Positions 25,612 to 32,985 of a DNA stretch of 64,000 nt are shown here, piece after piece. Positions within the stretch are counted from its first letter, which is position 1. Each line of letters starts with the position of its first letter. A program made the translations under genes and the position numbers. Location: the NCBI GenBank assembly GCA_900541205.1, contig UQIV01000001.1, positions 1 to 64,000 on the forward strand, read 5' to 3'. Source of the stretch: an uncultured Collinsella sp. Its GTDB lineage: Bacteria > Actinomycetota > Coriobacteriia > Coriobacteriales > Coriobacteriaceae. The notes beneath the pieces are model-generated. The model had not been told where the DNA came from. It did no database searches and saw only the letters and a program-made list of their open reading frames with translations.

Positions 25612-26031
25612 CTAGGCGAGCTCGGCTCCAAGGGCGCGGCAGGCCGCCTCGCCCTCATCGTCGGGGGCGTCGTAACAGATGACGGAGTCGACCACGTTGA
25701 CGCCTGCCTCGTCGGCGTCCGCCTTCCAATTGTCCATCCATTCGCCTTCGGCCCACGAATAAGAGCCAAAGAGGACGACCTTCTTGTCGCCGAGGGTCTC
25801 CTTGACTTCGTCCCACATCGGTTGGAACTCATCGTATTCAAGCTCCTCGGAGCCCATGGCGGGGCAACCGAAGGCGAAGGCATCATAGTCGGCGGCCTTG
25901 TCGGCAGAGAAGTCGGCGCAGGGGATGACTTCGGCCTCGGCGCCCGCGGACGTGGTGCCTTCGGCGACAAAGTTTGCCATGGCCTCGGTGTTGCCCGTGC
26001 CGCTCCAATAGACGACGGCGATCTTGCTCAT
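25612..26031 (-). CDS. flavodoxin
   Basis: 139 residues. FMN phosphate loop VVYWSGTGNTEAMA, then AFAFGCPAMGSEELE and VVLFGSYSWAEGEWM. An electron carrier that usually replaces ferredoxin in iron-poor conditions. ATG 26031 follows GAAAGGA. It is downstream of a DUF3793 gene on the same strand, with 46 bp between. Confidence 0.94.
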   Translation of the reverse strand: MSKIAVVYWSGTGNTEAMANFVAEGTTSAGAEAEVIPCADFSADKAADYDAFAFGCPAMGSEELEYDEFQPMWDEVKETLGDKKVVLFGSYSWAEGEWMDNWKADADEAGVNVVDSVICYDAPDDEGEAACRALGAELA

Positions 26032-26077
26032 GTTGAGTCCTTTCGGTTGTGCGGTGTGCGGCCGCGGTTTGTACGTT

Positions 26078-26782
26078 CTATCGGGTCGCCTGGGCAAGTT
26101 GCGCCAAGCTGCAGCCCTGCTGATAGATAAAGGTGAGGTGTTGGGTGCAGGCACGGTACGCATCAAACGTCGCAAGCGCCTGCTCGACATTCGTATAGAC
26201 CTTCCAGGCTCCAAAGATCTTGTAGTTCTCGCCACGCTGGGCGATGAACTCGTATACGTCGTCGTAGGGGTACCCCAGGAAGTAGCCAATTTCGTGTGGA
26301 AACTCGCAGGTGCAGCCGTTGTCGCAGTGTGCTTGATGGTCCAATGCGCATCGGGTTTGGCCGCATGCGCATTCCGCGGCGTTATTGCTTGCGAGCGTGA
26401 TGCGCGATGCCAGGTGCACAAGACATGCCGAGAGGTTGCCGGTGTCGTAGCCCTCCTTGGCGAGTGCCGTTTTGGCGCGCGGGTCAGCAAGGTAAGTGGC
26501 GAGGCTATTGGGCCGATATGCGTATACGAGCGCCCCGCAGGGGCGCCAGACCAAAACGCTCAGATGGATGCCGAACGGATTAAGCTCGCGGTTGCACCGG
26601 GCGATAACGTTGAGCAGGCGTGCTCGGCGATCCTCGATCGCCGCAGTTACGCTTGAGCCGTCTTGATCGACATAGACTCCTGGATAGGTAAAGAGCGATG
26701 CCGGTTTGATGCCCGCGAGCGTGGGGGAGCAGTTGCGCACGACTGCCGCCTGAAACGTTGGGATGTCTATGGTTCGAGTCAC
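26078..26782 (-). CDS. DUF3793 family protein
   Basis: 234 residues from GTG 26782 with AAGGAG upstream. The family's hallmark is HEIGYFLGYPYDDVYEFI in the C-terminal half; before it is a Cys-rich stretch, CACGQTRCALDHQAHCDNGC. DUF3793 genes are often found beside flavodoxin in anaerobes. An iron-linked role is plausible, and GTTAGCCTAGG upstream (about 26808) loosely resembles an iron-regulator box, but this is inference. Confidence 0.82.
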   Translation of the reverse strand: MTRTIDIPTFQAAVVRNCSPTLAGIKPASLFTYPGVYVDQDGSSVTAAIEDRRARLLNVIARCNRELNPFGIHLSVLVWRPCGALVYAYRPNSLATYLADPRAKTALAKEGYDTGNLSACLVHLASRITLASNNAAECACGQTRCALDHQAHCDNGCTCEFPHEIGYFLGYPYDDVYEFIAQRGENYKIFGAWKVYTNVEQALATFDAYRACTQHLTFIYQQGCSLAQLAQATR

Positions 26783-26909
26783 GACGCTCCTTACGGATCT
26801 AAACTGTTAGCCTAGGAAAACTTATACACGAAAGTAAGCCGTGGTCAACTAAAAAGTTTGAAGAGGGAAACTAATTGACCGAACGGACATGATTTTGGGT
26901 TAAGATGGG

Positions 26910-26928
26910 GACACCCCATGGGGGTATC
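26910..26928 (+). promoter_or_regulatory. CsoR-like copper operator
   Basis: GACACCCCATGGGGGTATC is a near-perfect dyad of the form known for CsoR-family copper sensors (A/T flanks around C4-N-G4). It lies 29 bp before the start of a heavy-metal-associated protein, with a TAAGAT -10-like box at 26901-26906 just upstream. The regulator gene is not in the window. Confidence 0.65.
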
Positions 26929-26956
26929 TAGATAGGGCTACTTGAAAGGGGAGCGC

Positions 26957-27340
26957 ATGAGTGACTTACTCAACCCTGCGAATCTCATCGTGCTGGCCGT
27001 CATTGCCGTCGGCATGTTTTTTGGACTGCGTCGCATTGCCGCTTCGACACACGGAAAGAGTTGCTGCAGTGATGGCGCGAGCGGCAAGAAAGCCAAGAAG
27101 GTTGTGGTGGCAGACACCGACGAGTCCCACTACCCCTATCGTGAGGAGCTGCTTATCGGCGGCATGAGCTGCGAGGGCTGCGCTCGGAATGTGACGAATG
27201 CCCTCAATACGCTTGATGGCGTGTGGGCTACGGTGACGTATGCGGACCACACGGCACGCGTACGCTCGAAGCGCCCGGTTGATCGCGACACACTCGAGAC
27301 GGTGGTGAGAGACGCGGGCTATTTCGTTATGAAAATGTAG
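26957..27340 (+). CDS. membrane-tethered heavy-metal-associated (copper chaperone-like) protein
   Basis: 127 residues. One N-terminal membrane helix (LIVLAVIAVGMFFGL) is followed by a linker with a SCCSDG cysteine pair and a ferredoxin-like HMA domain with the metal motif GMSCEGCARNV. The tail reads VVRDAGYFV, as in CopZ-like domains. With the CsoR-like operator upstream, a role in copper binding at the membrane is likely. No P-type ATPase follows. ATG 26957 follows AAAGGGGAG. Confidence 0.85.
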   Translation: MSDLLNPANLIVLAVIAVGMFFGLRRIAASTHGKSCCSDGASGKKAKKVVVADTDESHYPYREELLIGGMSCEGCARNVTNALNTLDGVWATVTYADHTARVRSKRPVDRDTLETVVRDAGYFVMKM

Positions 27341-27613
27341 ATGCTGCCCTCTCCAATGAGTACCGGCCTCCTCCCCATTGGGGCTATCGACGTCCTAAAA
27401 TTTGCGCAAAAAACAACTCGCGGATGCGGCGAAAGTGGAGTTTGGTGACGGTTCGCGCGGAATTCGTGACCAATCGAGCATCCGCTATCCCGTAAGAAAA
27501 AATACAGGTGTATATTTATATGCTGATTATTGCTGTGCCCAGATTGCAATTAAACGTGGACAGAGATGATGAATGCTAAAACTGGGCTTAAGGACAGGGG
27601 AGGCTATAGCCTT

Positions 27614-30109
27614 ATGAGACGAGTGGGAACACTTGGCTTGGTGGCAGCGCTTGCCGCTATCTTGGCATCACCGTTGCCGGCGAATGCCGAAGACACTTCG
27701 GGTGCCGTTACCTACAATGCGGGAAATGGGTATTCCTTTGAGAAACTCTCGCATCCTTCGGTAGGAACGTCGCAGCCTGATGGCATCGTCGACTACCAGG
27801 GTGACGGTGTCGTTGCCGTCCCGGGCACCGACGGTAACACGGCCAATAACGAAGGCGATCGCGGCCAGAGCTACACTTGGGCGGCTGCGAGCTATGGTGA
27901 CTGGCTTTATGTGGGCACCTGCTATGCGGCGATGGGCAACACGCTTACGCTCATGAACAGTACGCTGGGCGATTCCTTTGATGTCGAGACCATGCGCCTG
28001 ACGCTGGAGGCCATGTTTAACGGCACGTTCTTCTATGGACAGCAGAAGGAGGACGGCACGGCCGACAAGGACAGCGGCGGCATCTTGGTCAAGATCAATA
28101 CCAAGACCGGTGAGACCAAGCTGCTGCTCTCTGATTCGCTCAACGGCGTCGCTCCTTTGTTCCGCAATGCCGTGAGCTATAAGGGCAAGCTCTATTTCTG
28201 CGGTAGCGTCAGGACCAATGGCGGCAAAAGCGGCCTGCCTGCTGTATATGAGATCGATCCTAAGACGGATGATTGGAAAGTTGTCTATAAGGGCCTTTCG
28301 AGCATGCAGGATTACGGTGCTGCCTACAAGCAGGGCATTTCTACCGGTATCCGCGGCATGTGCGTCCATGATGGCCAGCTCGTTATCAGTAATGTGGGTA
28401 AAGACGCGAACGGTAATTTTGTGTCGACAATCCTGACGTCGTCTGACCCCTCGAAGGGCCAGGACAGCTTCACCGAGATTGCTAACTCGGAGACGCTGTT
28501 TAACTATCCGGCGATTCGCTATCAGGACAGCATCTACGGCGGTGCCATTTGGGATATGGTCTCGTACAATGGCCATCTCTATGCGACCATCTGCACCGGT
28601 ACGCCCGAGAACGCTCCCGATGATAATTCCATGCAGTCGTTTGCCATGGTCCGTGGCGACAAGAACGCCGACGGCAGCTATACGTGGACTCCGATTGTTG
28701 GCGACAAAGCGGACGGTGCAAAGTACTGCTTTGGCATCGATCCTGCCCGCACCCGTTCTGGTGCTGCCAACCTCATCGTCTACAACGACTACCTCTATAT
28801 CGGTGAATACAACGACGAGGAGATTGCTCTCGAGCGCATCCTGTTCAACAAATCCAACACCGAAGAGGGCGGCAAGAGCGGCATGGGCGGCGTCGACTGC
28901 TCGTTTGTGAATGCCAATCTTGAGCAGTCGGTCAACATCTATCGCATGGACAAGGACGAGAACATGGAGCTCGTCGTTGGCGATTCCACCGACATGTTCC
29001 CCGAGGGCGGTATTTCCGGCCTGGCTTCGGGCTTTGGCCGAAACGAGAACCAGTACATTTGGCGCATGCAGAAGTTCGACGGCAAGCTGTATATCGGTAC
29101 CTTTGATACCGCGAGCCTGCTTGAGCCGATCGGCCAGTTCTCCAATGGCGACATTATCGATATGACGCCTGAGGAGTGGAACTCTCAGGTTCAGCGCCTT
29201 AGGGACCTGCTCGATCACCTGCTCGACAAGAAATCGCCTGACGACCCCATCGTTCCCGTGAACACGCTTGCGGACGATGATTCAAACGAGGCCGTCGAGG
29301 TCGATGACGAGAAGACCGAGGTTGCTAAGGGCTTTGGCGATCTGAGCGATGCATTGGATGAGGCTGCGGGCGACCTTTGCGATCAGGCCGCGACGATGTC
29401 CGCGGACGTTGAAGACGACGCTGCTTATGTTCAGAAAATCGATAGCGAGATTGCGTACTTCAAGTCCTTTGCCGATCAGTATCAGGACATGCTCGATAGC
29501 TATGAGAGCCTGAAGCAGCAGTACGAGGATGCCTATGGCACCGAGCTGCCGGGTGATATTCAGGATGCGCTCGATAAGCTGCTGAGTGCGGAGAACCTCA
29601 AGAAGTTGCAGAGTGTCCTTACGTGCATGTACTACCTGCGCGATGCCGAGCGCGGCTTTGATATGTATGTGACCGAGGACGGCGTGAACTTTACGACGCT
29701 GACGACTAACGGCTTTAACGATCCGTATAACCATGGTCTGCGCACCTTTGCGGTGACCAACCAGGGTCTGTGCCTTGGTACCGCCAACCCGTTCTATGGT
29801 TGCCAGGTTTGGATCCAGCGCAAGGAGAATTCGGAGAATCCGATTGATCCCGGTACTCCGGATCCGACGAAACCCACCGATCCTTCGCAGCCGGGTGGCG
29901 GCAATCAGCCTGGTGGCAGCCAGACGGGCGGCAACGACCAGTCGAGCAGCACCGCGACGACCGTTTCGACGACCACTAAGAAGACTCCGAAGGACGGCTC
30001 GCTGCCTCACGCTGGCGACTCGACCCTCACGCTGGTCTTGGGATTGCTGGTTGCAGCTGCCGCAGTGCTTGGCATTGCTCTCGTCTTGCGCAAGCGTTCT
30101 CGTTGCTAG
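27614..30109 (+). CDS. large wall-anchored surface protein, LPxTG-like
   Basis: 831 residues from ATG 27614, which follows AGGGGAGG and gives a standard signal peptide (RRVGTLGLVAALAAILA...ANAED); an in-frame ATG at 27566 would add 16 residues. Residues about 40-520 contain repeated blade-like motifs (YGDWLYVGTCYAA, YKGKLYFCGSV, YNGHLYATICTG, FDGKLYIGTFDT), suggesting a beta-propeller. An acidic helical stalk (about 560-690) follows, then a last propeller-like piece, a Pro/Gly/Thr-rich spacer and LPHAGD plus a membrane helix and RKRSRC. LPHAG is a variant sortase signal. It is probably an adhesin or glycan-binding protein; the ligand is unknown. Confidence 0.78.
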   Translation: MRRVGTLGLVAALAAILASPLPANAEDTSGAVTYNAGNGYSFEKLSHPSVGTSQPDGIVDYQGDGVVAVPGTDGNTANNEGDRGQSYTWAAASYGDWLYVGTCYAAMGNTLTLMNSTLGDSFDVETMRLTLEAMFNGTFFYGQQKEDGTADKDSGGILVKINTKTGETKLLLSDSLNGVAPLFRNAVSYKGKLYFCGSVRTNGGKSGLPAVYEIDPKTDDWKVVYKGLSSMQDYGAAYKQGISTGIRGMCVHDGQLVISNVGKDANGNFVSTILTSSDPSKGQDSFTEIANSETLFNYPAIRYQDSIYGGAIWDMVSYNGHLYATICTGTPENAPDDNSMQSFAMVRGDKNADGSYTWTPIVGDKADGAKYCFGIDPARTRSGAANLIVYNDYLYIGEYNDEEIALERILFNKSNTEEGGKSGMGGVDCSFVNANLEQSVNIYRMDKDENMELVVGDSTDMFPEGGISGLASGFGRNENQYIWRMQKFDGKLYIGTFDTASLLEPIGQFSNGDIIDMTPEEWNSQVQRLRDLLDHLLDKKSPDDPIVPVNTLADDDSNEAVEVDDEKTEVAKGFGDLSDALDEAAGDLCDQAATMSADVEDDAAYVQKIDSEIAYFKSFADQYQDMLDSYESLKQQYEDAYGTELPGDIQDALDKLLSAENLKKLQSVLTCMYYLRDAERGFDMYVTEDGVNFTTLTTNGFNDPYNHGLRTFAVTNQGLCLGTANPFYGCQVWIQRKENSENPIDPGTPDPTKPTDPSQPGGGNQPGGSQTGGNDQSSSTATTVSTTTKKTPKDGSLPHAGDSTLTLVLGLLVAAAAVLGIALVLRKRSRC

Positions 30110-30531
30110 GCTCGACCACGCAGCTCGATGCCTTGGATATCGTCGAAGTTGATGGCGATATCTCTGAGTTTGAGCAGCTTGAATGCGGGTAACACTTCGT
30201 CGAGAATGCCCGTGCGGCTACGATAGCCGTACATATCGTAATAGGTGACGCGCACCAGGTCGCCGCGTTTGAGGCCCTCGAGCTTTTTCGAAAGCTCGAG
30301 GGCTTTTTCTTCCGTGAGTTCGCATTTGGGCTCAGCAGTGATCTCTTGTTTGCGCACGAGCTCGTAGTATCCCGTGAGGGCGGCAAAGGGCATAAACTGC
30401 GCGGCACGGCCGGCGCGGACGGCGCCGTTGGCGGTGAGCTTGGGGTCGGCGGATCGACGTCTTCCCTCGGGGTCCGCTAGACGTTCAAAAGGCGTCGGTG
30501 GCCGCATCGGCTGTTGTTGGGACTTAGGCAC
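30106..30531 (-). CDS. YolD-like protein
   Basis: 141 residues. RAAQFMPFAALTGYYELVRK and the later DIAINFDDIQGIEL match YolD, a small partner of Gram-positive Y-family polymerases. The start overlaps the polymerase stop by 8 bp, so translation is coupled. It ends 4 bp into the convergent surface-protein gene. Confidence 0.85.
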   Translation of the reverse strand: MPKSQQQPMRPPTPFERLADPEGRRRSADPKLTANGAVRAGRAAQFMPFAALTGYYELVRKQEITAEPKCELTEEKALELSKKLEGLKRGDLVRVTYYDMYGYRSRTGILDEVLPAFKLLKLRDIAINFDDIQGIELRGRA

Positions 30532-32029
30532 GATGTCCTCCTACCTGATCGTTGCGTTCGCGTGCGGTGGCGCCGGCGGTGAAGCTTAATCCCTTGACGA
30601 GCGCGTTCTTGCCGTACTTGCCCTTCACGGCCAGGACGGCGCGCGCCAGGTCGCGCTCGCGCTCATCGGCCTTAACATCGCTGAACAGGTCGATAGTGGT
30701 AAATTCCTCGGGCATGAGGTTGCCAAATCCCAGGTTGATGCGCTTGACCGGTCGTTTGGGATCGACAGTCTGCGCCCAGAGCTCATCGAAATAGCCCATG
30801 ATCTTCTTAAACGAATTGGTGCGCTCGGGCAGCTTGCGCGAGGCGTTGGAGTGCGCAAAGAGCGCGGCATAGCCACCACGCGGCTTGCCGCCGTGTTCGC
30901 CCACAAAGATGCCGTCAATTGCCTGAGCCTCTCGTACCAAACGCCGGCGTTCATCGTCGCGCTGAACGGGCTTGGGCGCGCGGGGCGCGAGCTCGGGGCC
31001 GGCGGTTGCGGCGGGCTCGATGCTCGATGTGCTTGAGCGCAGGTGCCCGCATCCGTCCACATATTGCGCTGTGCCGCTGGCGTCGAGGCGGCGTATGTCG
31101 GCGCGCTCGCTCGCGTAGCCTACAAAGAGCGAGATGCTGTTGCACACCACGTGCTTATCGACTAAGTCCAGCACAGCGTTGTCGACCATCTCGCGCAAGA
31201 CGGTGTAGGCCTGTTCATAGGCATAGCCTTTCGAGAGCACCTGTCCTGTGGTAGTTGAGGTTGCCTGCGGGCGATAGGCCTGAATATCGGCGATAGTTGT
31301 CGGCTCGCGCCCGAAGGCGTGGTCGATGAGATACTCGGCATTGACGCCGAGCTCGTCGTAGAGCAGGTTTTCGTCGAGCGCGGCGACGCCCATCAGATCG
31401 TATACCCCGTATTTTTCGAGGCGGGCTGCCACGCCGGGGCCGATGCCCCAGATATCGGTGATGGGACGATGGGGCCAGATCTCCTTGCGAAAGGTCTCGT
31501 CGTCGAGTATACCGATGCGGCTGGGCACGTGCTTGGCGGTAATGTCGAGCGCTACCTTGGCCTGGAATAGGTTGGGGCCGATGCCGACCGTCGCCGTGAT
31601 GCCGGTGCGCCCCAGGACCTCGTCACGCAGCATACAGGCGAAGCCTTCAGCGTCGGTATGGTAGAGGTCTAGATAGGGCGTCACGTCGATAAAGCATTCG
31701 TCGATTGAATAGACGTGCACGTCTTGCGGACTCACGTATTCCAGATAGATACCGTAGATTTGCGCTGACACCTCCATGTAGTGCTGCATGCGCGGTACGG
31801 CCTTGATGTAGTCGATACCGTCGGGAATCTCGAACAGGCGACAGCGGTTATGGATTCCGAGGTCTTTCATGGCCTGTGTGATGGCAAGGCAGATGGTCGT
31901 GCGCCCGCGCGATTCGTCGGCAACGACCAGGCACGTAGTGAGGGGGTCGAGTCCTCGGTCAACGCACTCGACGCTGGCATAGAACGTCTTGAGGTCGATG
32001 CAGATATAGGTGTGACGCTCGTGCCCCAC
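30524..32029 (-). CDS. Y-family (UmuC/DinB-like) translesion DNA polymerase
   Basis: 501 residues. YICIDLKTFYASVECVDRGL carries the first metal aspartate and steric-gate region, VYSIDECFIDVTPYL the catalytic SIDE-like motif, and ITDIWGIGPGVAARLEKYG the helix-hairpin-helix. It belongs to the UvrX/YqjW group paired with YolD. GTG 32029 follows GGGAGGACGC. Transcription starts at an SOS-boxed promoter, so expression should rise after DNA damage. Confidence 0.92.
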   Translation of the reverse strand: MGHERHTYICIDLKTFYASVECVDRGLDPLTTCLVVADESRGRTTICLAITQAMKDLGIHNRCRLFEIPDGIDYIKAVPRMQHYMEVSAQIYGIYLEYVSPQDVHVYSIDECFIDVTPYLDLYHTDAEGFACMLRDEVLGRTGITATVGIGPNLFQAKVALDITAKHVPSRIGILDDETFRKEIWPHRPITDIWGIGPGVAARLEKYGVYDLMGVAALDENLLYDELGVNAEYLIDHAFGREPTTIADIQAYRPQATSTTTGQVLSKGYAYEQAYTVLREMVDNAVLDLVDKHVVCNSISLFVGYASERADIRRLDASGTAQYVDGCGHLRSSTSSIEPAATAGPELAPRAPKPVQRDDERRRLVREAQAIDGIFVGEHGGKPRGGYAALFAHSNASRKLPERTNSFKKIMGYFDELWAQTVDPKRPVKRINLGFGNLMPEEFTTIDLFSDVKADERERDLARAVLAVKGKYGKNALVKGLSFTAGATARERNDQVGGHRA

Positions 32030-32056
32030 GCGTCCTCCCATCAAACACATGTTCTT

Positions 32057-32101
32057 ATCGAATACTTGTTCGATAATACCCGCTCGTCCGGACATCGTCA
32101 A
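32057..32101 (-). promoter_or_regulatory. SOS promoter of the polymerase-yolD operon
   Basis: On the minus strand TTGACG (32101-32096), 17 bp, TATTAT (32078-32073). Overlapping the start site is ATCGAACAAGTATTCGAT (32074-32057), which differs at one position from the Gram-positive LexA box CGAAC-N4-GTTCG. This is a near-consensus promoter held by LexA. LexA itself is elsewhere. Confidence 0.75.
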
Positions 32102-32103
32102 AA

Positions 32104-32136
32104 CCTGCCAAAAAGGGGCTGGTTTGTTTTGGTAGG
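32104..32136. repeat. short palindrome upstream of the SOS promoter
   Basis: CCTGCCAAAA (32104-32113) pairs with TTTTGGTAGG (32127-32136) with one wobble. The TTTTGGCAGG-like arm and GGCTGGTTTG loop resemble the palindrome at 32797-32858. Confidence 0.45.
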
Positions 32137-32213
32137 TATGGTCGTGCGGCTGCATCGGGTTTTAACGCAGCTCTAAAGAGTGCGAAACAGCTCGGAAAAC
32201 CTCGCTTCGTAGC

Positions 32214-32786
32214 ATGAGCCTAACGATCGATACCACCATAAAGCACGGAAGGGTTGTGGGGATAATGGTCAACTATGGGTTTGGTATGCCGACGCGCCTT
32301 GTTGCGGATGGAGACGTGGCTCGCTGGGGCGGACGATTGGTCGCTCACTACGGTGGCACCAAGGCACTGGTCGTGCTGGGAGGCGACAAGCACACGCGTG
32401 ATGAGCTCGTTTCGGCGGCACTCGGCTCGGTTGATCGAGCTCTGCTCGAACGCGTGCTTTTCCGCTGCGGCTCAGTTGGCGATGGGGGAGACGAGCTGAT
32501 CGACGAAGCCGTGGCCCTGGCGACCGACGAAGGGGTGGACTTTGTATTGGCGATTGGCGATGCCGATACTGCTGGCTTTGCGCGCGAACTCGCGCGTCGC
32601 ATGGCGGCGCTCGATGCCGGCGAAGACGGTTTTGTCCCTTATGGATGCATTGTCTTGGAGGGCAAGGTGCCTGCTGTCGTGGGCGTCGGCGAGGTTCCCG
32701 TTTTTGCCATCATCGCGCCCGAACTGCTGGAGGGCATTGGGTCTCCTCTGCGTGAGTTGCTCGGCAGCGTGTGCGCCGCGGCCTAG
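32214..32786 (+). CDS. stand-alone N-terminal domain of the iron-alcohol-dehydrogenase fold
   Basis: 190 residues. YGFGMPTRLVADGDVARWGG and GGTKALVVLGGDKHTRDELV resemble the N-terminal dinucleotide-binding domain of iron-containing alcohol dehydrogenases, and DFVLAIGDADTAGFA replaces the usual GGGSxxD loop. The helical metal domain (about 200 residues) is absent. ATG 32214 is an open start with a weak ribosome site. It could be a decayed gene or a repurposed binding domain. Moderate confidence in the relationship, low in function. Confidence 0.5.
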   Translation: MSLTIDTTIKHGRVVGIMVNYGFGMPTRLVADGDVARWGGRLVAHYGGTKALVVLGGDKHTRDELVSAALGSVDRALLERVLFRCGSVGDGGDELIDEAVALATDEGVDFVLAIGDADTAGFARELARRMAALDAGEDGFVPYGCIVLEGKVPAVVGVGEVPVFAIIAPELLEGIGSPLRELLGSVCAAA

Positions 32787-32796
32787 TATTTGGCAT

Positions 32797-32858
32797 AAAG
32801 GGATGGGTTATTTTTGGTTGGTAAAGCGTTTGACCTGCCAAAATAAACCTGTCCCTTT
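32797..32858. repeat. palindrome with GGGACAGGTT-type arm
   Basis: The 21-bp arms 32797-32817 and 32838-32858 pair at 17 positions plus two wobbles around a 20-base loop. The minus-strand arm AAAGGGACAGGTTTATTTTG shares GGGACAGGTT with the inverted repeats at 58833 and 60050. T-rich tails on both sides mean it may also terminate transcription. Confidence 0.5.
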
Positions 32859-32985
32859 TTGGTCGGTTGCCGTTTGGGGGCCGATTGGCAACGCTCGCTG
32901 ATTATAGTCTTGACCTGCGCTAGAATAGTGGCATCTGAATGTCCGGGCGCATGGAGGCGTGCGCCCGTATGCTGAGGAGGACTCT

